DNA from: Clostridiales bacterium
GTDB taxonomy: Bacteria > Bacillota > Clostridia > Oscillospirales > Acutalibacteraceae
Length of the DNA: 64,000 nt
Reading direction: 5' to 3'
Assembly (NCBI GenBank): GCA_018364155.1
Contig: JAGZMM010000005.1
Coordinates: forward strand, 1 to 64,000
The notes beneath the pieces were generated by a model, which saw nothing but the letters and a program-made list of their open reading frames with translations, ran no database searches and was not told the DNA's origin. Positions 51,805 through 61,115 of this stretch are shown one piece after another (the stretch's first letter is position 1; each line of letters begins with the position of its first letter). A program made the position numbers and the translations under genes.

Positions 51805-51993
51805 TGGGCTCGTCCTTTCTTTTAGGGCTTGCTTGGAAAAGGATAAAACGTGGACTGCAAATGCCTTTTGGCGTTATACTGCGTTCATTTTCTTTGGAAG
51901 CAACAGGGCTTCCTGCGAAACATCGCCTTGTCTGCCACCAAAATTCGGATACATCCGGCATTTCGCTATTTATCAAACAAGCCCTAAGGGAAA

Positions 51994-52022
51994 TTGAAAA
52001 TCCCGTTCGGGTATGCTACCAT
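51994..52022 (+). promoter_or_regulatory. Promoter of cysK
   Basis: TTGAAA (51994-51999), a 17-bp spacer and TACCAT (52017-52022), about 55 bp before the start codon. I see no SAM riboswitch or T-box in the short leader. Confidence 0.5.
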
Positions 52023-52078
52023 GATACCAAAGATCCCCGCTGTCTGCAAAGGGCGGCGGCGAAAGGCGGCAGGTAGAT

Positions 52079-53020
52079 ATGGAAAGAATCGCGTCCGATT
52101 TGACAAAGCTCATTGGGAATACGCCCTTGCTGGAGCTGTCCCGGTATGGAGCCACGGTGCAGGCAGGCGCCAGGCTCTTAGCCAAGCTTGAGTGCTTCAA
52201 TCCCTGTTCCTCGGCTAAGGACCGGGTGGGCTATGCCATGATTGAAGAGGCAGAGCGGCAGGGCCTGCTCAAGCCCGGCAGCGTCATCATCGAGCCCACC
52301 TCCGGCAATACCGGGGTAGGGCTTGCCTTTGTGGCGGCCATCAAGGGATATCCCCTGATCCTCACCATGCCCGAAACCATGTCCCACGAACGCATGGCGC
52401 TTTTGGCGGCGCTGGGGGCCAAGCTGGTGCTTACCCCGGGAGAGAAGGGAATGAGCGGGTCCATCGAAAAGGCGAAAGAGCTGGCGGAGGAATACGAGTC
52501 GGCCTTCCTTCCCATGCAGTTCGATAACCCGGCCAATCCTGCCGCCCACAAGGCCACCACCGGCCCGGAGATCTGGCGGGATACCGACGGAAAGGTGGAC
52601 CTGTTTGTAGCGGGAGTGGGGACTGGCGGCACCCTTACCGGCGTGGGCCAGTTCCTGCGCGAGCAAAACCCAGAGGTAACGCTCGTAGCAGTGGAGCCGG
52701 CGGGTTCCCCGGTTCTTTCCGGCGGGAAGGCGGGCCCCCACGGCTTGCAGGGAATCGGCGCGGGGTTCGTGCCCAAGGTGCTCGATACCTCTCTCATCGA
52801 TGAGGTAATCCGGGTGACCGATGAGGAAGCCTATGCCGCCAGCCGGACATTGGCAAAGACGGAAGGGCTTTTGTGCGGCATTTCCTCCGGCGCGGCGCTT
52901 CACGCGGCGGCAGAGCTTTCCCGCCGTTGGCAAAACGCGGGCAAGACCATCGTAGTGTTGCTGCCGGATACAGGCGAGCGGTACCTGTCCACCCCGCTAT
53001 TTGAAGAAGAGCGCAGATAA
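52079..53020 (+). CDS. cysK: Cysteine synthase (O-acetylserine sulfhydrylase)
   Basis: 313 residues, a PLP enzyme making cysteine from O-acetylserine and sulfide. It has [10 protein letters not shown], the Schiff-base Lys in [11 protein letters not shown] (about 44), the substrate loop [13 protein letters not shown], the phosphate-binding [12 protein letters not shown], and SSGAA near the end. The length fits the CysK branch, without the CBS extension of cystathionine beta-synthases. Start ATG 52079 follows GGCAGGTAGAT. Transcribed alone, with a perfect 40-bp palindrome as terminator. Confidence 0.94.
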   Translation: MERIASDLTKLIGNTPLLELSRYGATVQAGARLLAKLECFNPCSSAKDRVGYAMIEEAERQGLLKPGSVIIEPTSGNTGVGLAFVAAIKGYPLILTMPETMSHERMALLAALGAKLVLTPGEKGMSGSIEKAKELAEEYESAFLPMQFDNPANPAAHKATTGPEIWRDTDGKVDLFVAGVGTGGTLTGVGQFLREQNPEVTLVAVEPAGSPVLSGGKAGPHGLQGIGAGFVPKVLDTSLIDEVIRVTDEEAYAASRTLAKTEGLLCGISSGAALHAAAELSRRWQNAGKTIVVLLPDTGERYLSTPLFEEERR

Positions 53021-53026
53021 ATAAAA

Positions 53027-53070
53027 GGAAGCGGAAGGCCCCCGGTACCGGGGGCCTTCCGCTTCCTTTT
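53027..53070 (+). terminator. Terminator of cysK (perfect 40-bp palindrome)
   Basis: 53027-53066 reads the same on both strands; the left half begins GGAAGCGGAAGG and the centre is GGTACC. TTTT follows on the plus strand. It is probably also the downstream end of the convergent glycosyltransferase gene. Confidence 0.85.
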
Positions 53071-53128
53071 GTCGTGCGCCCCAAAGGAAAAATCACCCGG
53101 GTGAGCACGTTCTTTTGAAAAATATCAT

Positions 53129-54076
53129 TTATTTTTTCAGAAACTTCTCAACAAAATACTTCGGCCGCTCCTTGACCTCGCTGTAAATCCGGCCGATGTA
53201 TTCCCCAATCACTCCCAGGCACAGAAGCTGGATGCCTCCCAGCAGCCAGATGGACACCACAATGGCCGTCCAGCCGGACACTGCCGCGCCGCACAGTTTG
53301 CTGATGAGCGCGTAAAGCAGGGCGATGATGCTGCAAAAGGCGATCAGCAAACCCAGGGAAGAAATGATGCGGATGGGCTTGATGGAGAAGGAGAGAATCC
53401 CGTCCGCCGCCAGCGACAGCATTTTGGACAGCGGGTATTTGGACTTGCCCGCAAGCCGCTCGTGCCGCTCATAATAGACCACTGCGCTTTTGTACCCAAT
53501 TAAGGGGACGATTCCCCGCAAAAAGAGGTTGACCTCCTTGTATTCCGACAGGGCCTCCAGCGCCCGGCGGGACATCAGCCGGTAATCCGCATGGTTGTAG
53601 AGAACCTCTACGCCCATCAGGTTTAAAAACTTATAGAACAGCTGAGCAGACCCTCGTTTGAAACGGGTGTCGGTTTCCCGGCTTTTGCGCACGCCGTAGA
53701 CAATGTCGCACCCGTCCTGGTAATGCTTCAAAAATTCGTCCAGTACCTCAATGTCGTCCTGCAGATCCGCGTCCAGAGAAATCGCGCAGTCGCAAAGTTC
53801 CCGGGCCGCTGTCAGCCCCGCCAGCAGGGCGTACTGATGGCCCCGGTTGCGGGAAAGCTTTAAGCCGCAGACGTAGGGAGTGGACTCGTGCAACCCGGCG
53901 ATCAGCTCCCAGGTTTTGTCCTTGCTGCCGTCGTCCACAAACAAAATCCGGCTTTCTTCACTGGCAAGCTCTTTTTCCATCAAGTCTTCCAGTTTGGCAA
54001 TCAGCCGTTTGGATGCTTCAGGCAGTACTTCCTCTTCGTTGTAACAGGGAACGACGAAGTAAACCACAGCCGCCAT
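53129..54076 (-). CDS. Membrane-anchored family 2 glycosyltransferase, CsbB/GtrB-like
   Basis: About 315 residues. GT2 domain: VVPCYNEEEVLPE at the start, LFVDDGSKDKTWEL, the metal site LDADLQDD (about 100) and RGIVPLIGYKS. Two membrane helices follow (about 230-253 and 262-290), then EYIGRIYSEVKERPKYFVE, the usual end of dolichyl/undecaprenyl-phosphate sugar transferases. It should load a sugar onto undecaprenyl phosphate. Start ATG 54076 is chosen (the TTG at 54082 overlaps the ribosome site GGAGCG); it begins 6 bp behind the YfhO-like stop codon. The pair corresponds to csbB-yfhO of Bacillus, which glycosylate lipoteichoic acid. Confidence 0.88.
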   Translation of the reverse strand: MAAVVYFVVPCYNEEEVLPEASKRLIAKLEDLMEKELASEESRILFVDDGSKDKTWELIAGLHESTPYVCGLKLSRNRGHQYALLAGLTAARELCDCAISLDADLQDDIEVLDEFLKHYQDGCDIVYGVRKSRETDTRFKRGSAQLFYKFLNLMGVEVLYNHADYRLMSRRALEALSEYKEVNLFLRGIVPLIGYKSAVVYYERHERLAGKSKYPLSKMLSLAADGILSFSIKPIRIISSLGLLIAFCSIIALLYALISKLCGAAVSGWTAIVVSIWLLGGIQLLCLGVIGEYIGRIYSEVKERPKYFVEKFLKK

Positions 54077-54082
54077 ACCCAA

Positions 54083-56755
54083 TCACGCTCCTTCCTCATG
54101 AGATGGATCGTTCTTCTCCTCTTTCGGAGAAGGCGCCTGCACGTCGGTGCCGGTTTCAGACGAGGCTTCCTTTTCGTTTTCCTTCTCCGGCGCTTGCGCC
54201 GCCGCAGCCAGATCTACCGGCTCCTCTTCTGGGAAAAGAGGTGGGTCGCTTGGCGGTTCCTTGACACGGTCTTCCTCAATTTCCGGGAAGACGATGGAAA
54301 CATCCTTGAGATAGTAGTCGTACTGAATGCCGCCCTTCCCTTCTCCGTTTACCGGCAGGTCGCTCAAATAATCGTCGGCCTCCTCGCCTTCCAGTTCCAG
54401 CAGGCGCCGGCGCTTGCGCCGGTCAAGGGCGCCCATGCCGAAGAAGTAGAGAAGGAACACCACCACCGAGCCGCCGGTGATGGCAAGGCCGGGAATCAGG
54501 CCGGGCGTCATGTAATGAAACCGGATGGTGATGTTTTCCCCGGCCGGGCAGCGCACCGCCATAAAGCCGATGTTGGCCTTTTCGATCTGCACCGGCTTTC
54601 CGTTGACTTCGGCCGTCCAGCCCTCCTCCCAGGGAACCGAGAAGAAGACCAGGTTTTCTCTGTCCAGATCGATGGTGGCGGTAAAGCCTCGGTTATCGTA
54701 GTCAAAGGTTTTGCAGGCGGTCTCGGCTCGAGCCGCGCAGTAGGCTTCCAGCCCTGCTTCCGACATGGACAGGGGAGTGGAGGCGTTATAATGGGCAAGA
54801 ATGTCTTGGTTGCGGGCAACGCCGTCTTCTTCCAGCACCATGGTGGCAAGGAGCAGCCGCTGCTGAGCGGCGTCGGCCCGGTTGGTAAACTCCTCCCGGG
54901 TGATATAGCTGTCGTAGGTAAAGCCCATGGGGATATAGTTGCGGTTTTCGTAGACGTAATACCCGTTTTCCTGATTACGCAGATCGTAGTGATAATAATC
55001 CTCGTCGTCGGGACCCATTTCCTGCCGGTTAAACAGGTATTTTACCGATAAAAAGCACCGTAGGTCATAGTACCGCTTTTCCGGGCGGCTGCCCACGTCT
55101 CGGGTTACTCCCACCTCCGGGTAGAATTCCATGATCGAGGCGGGGACGATGCTGTGGAAGGCCTGGATGGTGGGAATCTGCCAGAACATGGCCTGGTTGT
55201 CCATTCCCAGATTCTTGCCGTCGAGCACGTCGATGCGGTAATTGTCCTCCCGGGGGATGGTGATGTCCTCCCCGCCGTTGAGGCTGTAGGGGATGATAAA
55301 GTCCCGGGAATCGGCAAGGCTCGTTTTGCCAAGAGAGAGCAGGTACACCGAATAGATCACGGAGATGGCCACCACCGTGGCGGTCGCCGTGCGGCAGAAG
55401 CGTTTGGGGTTCTTGCGAAAGCCGTGGACGATTAGACCCAGAAGAACCAGGCTGACCACCGCGATCGCCACGTACACCCAGAACCGGTCGGGGTACTTCA
55501 TCAGGCCGTAGGTTTGCTCCTCGCCCTTCTCCACCGAGGCGGGTAGGAAGCCGATGAGCAAAGCGATCGCGGCAGTAAACCCGGCGGTGATTTTGATGCC
55601 GGTGGAATAGTTTTTCAAGTTTTGCTCCATGGAAATGGCGGTAGCCAGCGCCATCATCAGCACCAGCATATAAAACCACCGGGCGTAATAGGAGCTGTTA
55701 AAGAGGAAGAAAGCGCTGTTGAACAGCGGCACCAGCGCCATGATAAAGAGAGTGCCCAAAATGCGCTTGAGCCAGTGCCCCCGGTGGTAGGACATGAAGG
55801 TGAACACACCGCACATGGAGAAGAGTGGCAGCCACGCCGCCACCGAGCCCCATTTGGCCTCCGAGTCGGGGAAGAAGTTGGGCCGGGCGGGAATGTCCGG
55901 CGGGAAGAAGAAGGATTCGATGATGAGCCCGTACCGCTGCACCCAGCCGTAGAAAAGGGCGGAGAATCCGGTGAAATGCTGATCGGTTCTGGGGTTGGAA
56001 AGCACCACCAGCACCGAAGGCAGCAGCAGCACGGCGCTGAGCGCTACGCCCAGCACTGCTTCGAACAGCAGCCAGAAGAACTTTTTTAGGTGAATCGACC
56101 AATCCTTGCTGGGCAGGCGCAAGAACCAATAGAGAATGACGAAAATCACTTCACCCGCGAAGAAGAAATAGTTGACAAAGCAGTTTAAAAACACGGCTAG
56201 GCAGAAAACGCCCCGCTTGCCGTTTTGCATGAATTCCTCCAGCCCGATGAGCAGGAGCGGGAAGAAGGCGATGGCCTCATGGAAATGGTTAAAGAACACG
56301 TTGTAGGTAGTAAAGCCGGAAAAGGCGTACAGGAGCGCGCCGATGACGGCGTAATCCTTGTTGCGCACAAAACGGGCGATGTAAGCGTAAGAGGTCAGAG
56401 CGGCCACCGCCGTTTTGAGCACCAGCAACGGCGCCATCAGGTAGGGGACTACTTCGCTGGGGAAGGGAAGGGTCAGCCAAAAAAAGGGGCTGCCCAGGTT
56501 ATAAAAGCTGTAGGAACCGATGAAGTTGGCGCCCAAGTCGGTGGTGGGGCTCCAGAAAATGTTCCCTTCCCGGATGGCGTCGTGGGTCATCTGGTAGAAG
56601 GGAATCTGCTGGACGTTAAAGTCCCCGTAGTAAATAAAATATCCCTGATCGATGAGAACGAACGGCAGAAAAATGACGGCCGCCGTCCCCAGTGCAATCA
56701 GAAAGACCCGCAGGTACCGGTTTGGCTCTTTGACAAGAGGGGAACCCTGCTGCAT
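54083..56755 (-). CDS. YfhO-family membrane glycosyltransferase
   Basis: 890 residues. About 12-14 membrane helices occupy residues 15-460, a GT-C-like fold, with the extracellular loop FNVQQIPFYQMTHDAIREG (about 45) where the catalytic acidic residue of this family lies. An outside domain (about 480-745; MDNQAMFWQIPTIQAFHS, WEEGWTAEVNGKPV) and a last helix (about 752-775) follow, and then a very acidic, low-complexity cytoplasmic tail of about 110 residues (EEEPVDLAAAAQ, EKENEKEAS). YfhO transfers the lipid-linked sugar made by CsbB onto cell-surface polymers. Start ATG 56755 lies behind GGGAGG; the frame is open further upstream but without a site. The acidic tail looks unusual. Confidence 0.88.
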   Translation of the reverse strand: MQQGSPLVKEPNRYLRVFLIALGTAAVIFLPFVLIDQGYFIYYGDFNVQQIPFYQMTHDAIREGNIFWSPTTDLGANFIGSYSFYNLGSPFFWLTLPFPSEVVPYLMAPLLVLKTAVAALTSYAYIARFVRNKDYAVIGALLYAFSGFTTYNVFFNHFHEAIAFFPLLLIGLEEFMQNGKRGVFCLAVFLNCFVNYFFFAGEVIFVILYWFLRLPSKDWSIHLKKFFWLLFEAVLGVALSAVLLLPSVLVVLSNPRTDQHFTGFSALFYGWVQRYGLIIESFFFPPDIPARPNFFPDSEAKWGSVAAWLPLFSMCGVFTFMSYHRGHWLKRILGTLFIMALVPLFNSAFFLFNSSYYARWFYMLVLMMALATAISMEQNLKNYSTGIKITAGFTAAIALLIGFLPASVEKGEEQTYGLMKYPDRFWVYVAIAVVSLVLLGLIVHGFRKNPKRFCRTATATVVAISVIYSVYLLSLGKTSLADSRDFIIPYSLNGGEDITIPREDNYRIDVLDGKNLGMDNQAMFWQIPTIQAFHSIVPASIMEFYPEVGVTRDVGSRPEKRYYDLRCFLSVKYLFNRQEMGPDDEDYYHYDLRNQENGYYVYENRNYIPMGFTYDSYITREEFTNRADAAQQRLLLATMVLEEDGVARNQDILAHYNASTPLSMSEAGLEAYCAARAETACKTFDYDNRGFTATIDLDRENLVFFSVPWEEGWTAEVNGKPVQIEKANIGFMAVRCPAGENITIRFHYMTPGLIPGLAITGGSVVVFLLYFFGMGALDRRKRRRLLELEGEEADDYLSDLPVNGEGKGGIQYDYYLKDVSIVFPEIEEDRVKEPPSDPPLFPEEEPVDLAAAAQAPEKENEKEASSETGTDVQAPSPKEEKNDPSHEEGA

Positions 56756-57026
56756 GATGGTTGACCTCCCTATCCCAACAAATTTTCCGCAAAAACAGGC
56801 GGCATCTGGATGATAATTGGCAATTTGCCTAAAATTATAGTTCCTATTATACCATGACACAGAGAACCCGGCAATTCTTTTTAGCCGGGTAGCAGCAGAA
56901 AGACCCGGATTCGTTTGCTTTTTTCACAAAGATGTGGTAAAGTGGTGCCGAAAATCCTATGGATCAGGGTACCAGAGTGCGGCTGAAAAACCTGCCGAAA
57001 TGGGCACAGAGAGAGGGAAAAGGCGG

Positions 57027-57569
57027 ATGGACGAACAAGAACTTTGCAAAAAGGCGATGGAGTTGGGCGCTACCGGCGCAGGCGTTATTTCCTTGGCGGA
57101 CGTGACGCCGGACCCGCAATTTCGCGACCTGTGCGCCCTCAACTATTGCGGCCGGTACGGCAAAAGCTGGACCTGTCCGCCCGGCTGCGGTTCTCTGGAC
57201 CAGTGTGCCGCACGCTTGCGGGAGTATACCCGGGCGGTGGTGGTGCAGCTCATCCACCCTTTGGAGGATAGCCTGGATGTGGACGGTATGAATGAGGGCC
57301 AGCAGGCTTTTGATAGGCTGATGCGGCGTATCCAAGCATATGCGAAGCAGGCATGCCCCGGCGCGCTGCTGCTGGGGGCAGGATCGTGCACCTTGTGCCA
57401 GGCCTGCACCTATCCCCACGCTCCCTGCCGGCATCCGCAGCTTGCCATTCCTTCGGTGGAAAGCTACGGCCTGGATGTGCAGGCGCTCACCGCACAGGCG
57501 GGGCTTCCCTGTTCCTGGAGCGAGCCGAAGGTGTACTTTTGCGGCTTAATTTGCGTTAAGGAGGAGTAA
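57027..57569 (+). CDS. DUF2284 cysteine-rich metal-binding protein
   Basis: 180 residues with 14 or so cysteines in three groups: LNYCGRYGKSWTCPPGCG (about 40-57), GSCTLCQACTYPHAPCRHP (about 123-141) and VYFCGLICV at the end. This pattern is the DUF2284 family, thought to bind a metal or iron-sulfur cluster; the reaction is unknown. The start is ATG 57027 with AAAGGCGG just upstream; an ATG at 57000 is possible. It is a single gene with no obvious partner; the 5S rRNA promoter begins about 100 bp downstream. Confidence 0.82.
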   Translation: MDEQELCKKAMELGATGAGVISLADVTPDPQFRDLCALNYCGRYGKSWTCPPGCGSLDQCAARLREYTRAVVVQLIHPLEDSLDVDGMNEGQQAFDRLMRRIQAYAKQACPGALLLGAGSCTLCQACTYPHAPCRHPQLAIPSVESYGLDVQALTAQAGLPCSWSEPKVYFCGLICVKEE

Positions 57570-57668
57570 ACGCGCAGGAAAAGGCGGTTTTGGTGCGCTT
57601 GTATGATCGCAGGAACCAGCGGCATAAAGAGGAAAGAGAAAAAATCGGAAATTTTTTTTGAAAAAAGC

Positions 57669-57697
57669 TTGCAATTTCTGAAAGCCTGTGGTATAGT
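57669..57697 (+). promoter_or_regulatory. Promoter of the 5S rRNA gene
   Basis: TTGCAA (57669-57674), a 17-bp spacer and TATAGT (57692-57697). A/T tracts directly upstream (57640-57668) resemble an UP element, as expected for a stable RNA gene. Confidence 0.7.
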
Positions 57698-57733
57698 AAT
57701 ATGCGTCGCCTCTGATAAGAGAAACGACGCATT

Positions 57734-57852
<119 letters not shown>

Positions 57853-57855
57853 AAT

Positions 57856-57888
57856 AAAAAGCCTCATCCGAAAGGATGAGGCTTTTTT
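57856..57888 (+). terminator. Terminator of the 5S rRNA gene
   Basis: Stem AAAAAGCCTCATCC/GGATGAGGCTTTTTT with loop GAAA, directly behind the 5S sequence. Confidence 0.92.
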
Positions 57889-58091
57889 CGTGTAAAATCA
57901 AAAAGCAGCTTATATAAGGCGGTTGGATTCCTTACGGGGGACAATTGTGCACGAATGCCCTAAGCCGCAAAAGCCGCGCGCAGAGAGAAAAGGATTCGCA
58001 ACGATACGGACAAAATCTTGCCCTGGCTTGGCGAAATCCTCTGGTATAGAGAAGAAAACCGGGTATCCTAGAAAGACAGGAGGAGAGGAAT

Positions 58092-59090
58092 ATGAAGCAA
58101 ATAGCCGTGTTATTTACCGGCGGCACCATCGGCAGCCGCCGCTTGGACGAACACCGGGTCAATTTAGGAACTGCGCCCTATACCTTATTAACCCAGTATG
58201 AGGAGGAGTGCCCCCAAAGCGGCGTCACCTTCCTGACCGGCGAGCCGCTGAACCTGCTCAGTGAGAACATGCACCCCGAGCACTGGATCGCTATGGAAAG
58301 GGCGGTGCGCGCCCTGCCGCTGGAGACCTTGTCCGGCGTGATCCTGACCCACGGGACCGATACGCTGGCCTATTCGGCGGCGGCTCTGTCCCTTTTGTTA
58401 AGCGATGTGTCCATTCCGGTGCTGCTGGTGTCCAGCCATTATCCGCTGGAGGACGCGCGGCAAAACGGCCGGCAGAATTTTCGCGCCGCCGTGGATTTTA
58501 TCAAGCAGGCCGGGGTTCCCGGTGTGTATGCCCCCATCTGCCAGCAGGGGGAAACCGCCTACTACGAGGGCGGCACATTGCGGAAGGCCCAGGGGCTTAC
58601 CCATGTTTTCCGCAGTGTGGCCGGCCCCTTCGGCAGATGGGAAAATGGAACAGTTCTGCTGAAAGGGACCGCAAAAGCGCCCAGCGCCCCGGCATTCGGC
58701 CCAAACCCCAAAGCGAGCGGGGAGATTTTGACCATTCTGCCCCATCCCGGGCTTGACTACCGCCACTTCGACCTTGAGTACCATCCGCCCAAGGCTGTGC
58801 TCCACCTGCTCTACCATTCTGCCACCGCCTGTTTGGACGGGGCAGGCGGCGGGAAATACGATTCGGCTGCGTTTATCCGGACCTGCGTAAACCGGGGTAT
58901 CGACGTGTACTTAGCCCCCATCGGCAAAGACGGCGGGGTTTACCCTTCTACCAGCATCCTTGAACAAGCCGGTGCCATACCGCTGCCGGGCTTAATCGAA
59001 GAAGCCGCCTTCGCCCGCCTTTCCCTTGCCTACGGCACTTTCGAAAAGGATCCCAAAGCCGCCCGGCAGGCCGTTCTTTCCATCCAGTAA
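58092..59090 (+). CDS. L-asparaginase
   Basis: 332 residues of the bacterial asparaginase fold, which hydrolyses asparagine to aspartate and ammonia. The first catalytic motif is FTGGTIGS (Thr near 9-12) and the second VILTHGTDTLAYSA (Thr-Asp near 88-91). No signal peptide is seen, so it is cytoplasmic, as in type I enzymes. The C-terminal half is less typical (DSAAFIRTCVNRGIDVYLAPIG), so activity on a related amide is possible. Start ATG follows AGGAGGAGAGG. Single gene with a terminator behind. Confidence 0.88.
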   Translation: MKQIAVLFTGGTIGSRRLDEHRVNLGTAPYTLLTQYEEECPQSGVTFLTGEPLNLLSENMHPEHWIAMERAVRALPLETLSGVILTHGTDTLAYSAAALSLLLSDVSIPVLLVSSHYPLEDARQNGRQNFRAAVDFIKQAGVPGVYAPICQQGETAYYEGGTLRKAQGLTHVFRSVAGPFGRWENGTVLLKGTAKAPSAPAFGPNPKASGEILTILPHPGLDYRHFDLEYHPPKAVLHLLYHSATACLDGAGGGKYDSAAFIRTCVNRGIDVYLAPIGKDGGVYPSTSILEQAGAIPLPGLIEEAAFARLSLAYGTFEKDPKAARQAVLSIQ

Positions 59091-59131
59091 AAGCGGAAGA
59101 ATCCCCCCAAATCCACATGCACATTTCAAGG

Positions 59132-59174
59132 AAGCCCTCCGTATGATGTAGTACAACACATATGGAGGGCTTTT
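59132..59174 (+). terminator. Terminator of the asparaginase gene
   Basis: AAGCCCTCCGTATG pairs with CATATGGAGGGCTT (one mismatch) around a 15-nt loop, then TTG. Confidence 0.7.
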
Positions 59175-59281
59175 GCTGTACAAAGGCGCGATTTCCCCGC
59201 TTTGTCCCGGGCCGAGAGGCTCCGGCAAGCGGCTCCTGTGGGTTGGACTTTTCCGATCATTGGAGGTGTCAATCCATTACG

Positions 59282-60175
59282 ATGCATAACCATATAACCG
59301 AATCCTGCGCGGTCGTGGGCGGCGACATGCGCATTGCCAAAGCGGCGGGCCTGCTGGCGGAGAGCGGATTTGAAGTAAAGGTGTTTGGACTGGACAACGG
59401 CATTGAGCTGGGCAGCGCTATCAAGCGGGCCAGCAACCTGGAGGAAGCGGTGGTGGAAAGCCGGTTCGTCCTGCTGCCCATTCCGATGAGCCAGGATTCT
59501 TTGACCATCACAGCCCCTCTGTCCTGCCAGCCGGTTTACTTACACGAGCTCTTTTCCGCCGCCAGCCCCGGCCAGCTCCTGCTGGGCGGTATGGTGACCC
59601 CCACCCAGGCTCAAAAGGCCCAGGAAAAGGGGCTGAAACTCATCGATTACTATAAGCGCGAAGAACTTATCGTACGAAATGCCATCCCCACCGCCGAGGG
59701 CGCCATCCAGATTGCCATGGCGGAAACCACCGTCACCCTCCACGGGGCCAGGTGCCTGCTCACCGGTTTCGGCCGGGTGTCCAGGGTGCTGGCGGCGAAG
59801 CTTTCCGCGCTGGGTGCCAAGGTAACGGTGGCTTCCCGCCGGGTGAGCGACTCTGCCTGGTGCGACGTGTACGGCTACCAGCATGGTAACATTGCCTATT
59901 TAGCCGATGCAGCAGCCCAGGCGGACGTGGTCTTTAACTCCGTCCCGGCAATGCTGTTCGACCGGCCTGTGCTTGAGAAGATGAAGCGGGACACGGTCAT
60001 TGTAGACTTGGCGTCCAAACCAGGCGGCGTGGATTACCCCGCGGCGGAGGAACTGGGAATCAAGAGCATTCTGGCTTTGTCTCTGCCCGGCAAAGTCGCC
60101 CCCGCCACGGCGGGAGCCATCATCAAGGACGCGGTGATGAATATTTTGGAGGAGGAGACACCATGTCAAAGCTGA
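59282..60175 (+). CDS. dpaA: Dipicolinate synthase subunit A
   Basis: 297 residues. The N-terminal part (CAVVGGDMRIAKAAGLLAESG) and the Rossmann domain (CLLTGFGRVSRVLAAKLSALGA, about 153-174) match SpoVFA/DpaA. With subunit B it oxidises dihydrodipicolinate from the lysine pathway to dipicolinic acid, which fills spores in the mother cell. IVDLASKPGGVDYPAAEELG near the end is also typical. The start is ATG 59282; GGAGGTG lies 13-14 nt upstream, farther than usual. It overlaps dpaB by 13 bp. Its presence marks the organism as a spore former; a late mother-cell (sigma-K) promoter is expected but I could not place one. Confidence 0.95.
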   Translation: MHNHITESCAVVGGDMRIAKAAGLLAESGFEVKVFGLDNGIELGSAIKRASNLEEAVVESRFVLLPIPMSQDSLTITAPLSCQPVYLHELFSAASPGQLLLGGMVTPTQAQKAQEKGLKLIDYYKREELIVRNAIPTAEGAIQIAMAETTVTLHGARCLLTGFGRVSRVLAAKLSALGAKVTVASRRVSDSAWCDVYGYQHGNIAYLADAAAQADVVFNSVPAMLFDRPVLEKMKRDTVIVDLASKPGGVDYPAAEELGIKSILALSLPGKVAPATAGAIIKDAVMNILEEETPCQS

Positions 60176-60747
60176 AAGTAGGCTTTGCGATGTGCGGGTC
60201 GTTCTGTACGTTTGCCAAAGTCATCCCACAAATGCAGGTGCTGGTGGATGCGGGCTATGAGGTGGTGCCGGTCATGTCCCCCATAGCCTATTCCACCGAC
60301 ACCCGCTTCGGCAAGGCCGAGGACTTCCGCGGCCAAATCGAGGCCATCTGCCAGAACCCCATTGTCCATACCATTCCTCAGGCGGAACCCTTCGGCCCGA
60401 AAAAGATGGTGGATGCCATGATCGTGGCCCCCTGCACCGGCAATACTCTGGGCAAGCTGGCAAACGGCATCACCGATACGCCGGTGACGCTGGCGGTCAA
60501 GTCCACCCTGCGAAACGAGCGGCCGATTCTGATTGCCGTTTCCACCAACGACGCCCTGTCCGGGTCGGCGGCCAACATCGGGACGCTGCTAAACCGCAAG
60601 CATTTCTATTTTGTCCCCATGCGGCAGGACGATTTTGTCAAGAAGCCCACCTCGATTGTGGCGGACTTCACCCAGATTCTTCCCGCCTTCGAGCAGGCCC
60701 TTCTGGGCAAGCAGATTCAGCCCATCCTGGTGCGGGACGACGCGTGA
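60163..60747 (+). CDS. dpaB: Dipicolinate synthase subunit B
   Basis: 194 residues of the flavoprotein/decarboxylase-like fold: KVGFAMCGSFCTFAKVIPQM at the start, VMSPIAYSTDTRFG, and APCTGNTLGKLANGITDTPV (about 90-109). These are the SpoVFB/DpaB marks. Start ATG lies inside the end of dpaA behind GGAGGAG, so the subunits are made together. The terminator is 10 bp behind the stop codon, ending the two-gene operon. Confidence 0.96.
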   Translation: MSKLKVGFAMCGSFCTFAKVIPQMQVLVDAGYEVVPVMSPIAYSTDTRFGKAEDFRGQIEAICQNPIVHTIPQAEPFGPKKMVDAMIVAPCTGNTLGKLANGITDTPVTLAVKSTLRNERPILIAVSTNDALSGSAANIGTLLNRKHFYFVPMRQDDFVKKPTSIVADFTQILPAFEQALLGKQIQPILVRDDA

Positions 60748-60756
60748 AGAGAACGC

Positions 60757-60790
60757 AAAAGGCCCTCCGGTGAAAACGGAGGGCCTTTTT
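60757..60790 (+). terminator. Terminator of dpaAB
   Basis: Perfect stem AAAAGGCCCTCCG/CGGAGGGCCTTTT with loop GTGAAAA. The small gene on the other strand ends 4 bp beyond it, so it may serve both strands. Confidence 0.88.
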
Positions 60791-60793
60791 GTG

Positions 60794-61024
60794 CTATTGA
60801 GAGCTTTGGAGCAGATAACTACTGGCTATCGTGAGCTGACGGTCCATGATTTCAACGATTTCATACAGACGACGATAGTCTTCCGGTGCCAAGCGCTTAC
60901 GTAAATCACGAAGAAGCGCTTTTTTGCTTTGTTCCAAACGGAGAAAGTCACGATCTTCACGGACGTATTGATTTAGAATTCGGGTTGCCTTTTGTAAAAG
61001 TATAGGAGAAATTTGATTATTCAA
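60794..61024 (-). CDS. Small hypothetical helical protein divergent from an XRE regulator
   Basis: 76 residues, AT-rich coding sequence, no family recognised. It is charged and predicted all helix: LQKATRILNQYVREDRDFLR, KKALLRDLRKRLAPEDYRRL, EIMDRQLTIASSYLL. I take TTG 61024 as start, 6 nt behind GAGGTG; an upstream TTG at 61072 lies in the promoter. Its promoter (TTGACA 61067-61072, 17 bp, TAAACT 61044-61049) sits inside a 44-bp palindrome shared with the divergent XRE gene. The pair resembles a small regulatory or mobile-element remnant, and its base composition differs from its neighbours. Confidence 0.65.
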   Translation of the reverse strand: MNNQISPILLQKATRILNQYVREDRDFLRLEQSKKALLRDLRKRLAPEDYRRLYEIVEIMDRQLTIASSYLLQSSQ

Positions 61025-61046
61025 AGGATCCACCTCATACAATAGT

Positions 61047-61098
61047 TTAGTCCAATTAAGACTATATGTCAATAGTCAAATTAGGACTAACCTATAAT
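61047..61098. promoter_or_regulatory. Divergent promoter region with 44-bp imperfect palindrome
   Basis: Arms 61047-61065 and 61072-61090 match at 15 of 19 positions; the outer TTAGTCC/GGACTAA and inner GACTAT/ATAGTC blocks are perfect. It covers the -35/-10 region of the leftward gene and lies against the TATAAT (61093-61098) of the rightward XRE gene, whose -35 is weak. A likely operator for the XRE protein. Confidence 0.6.
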
Positions 61099-61115
61099 CT
61101 TCTCGAGGTGTTAAT

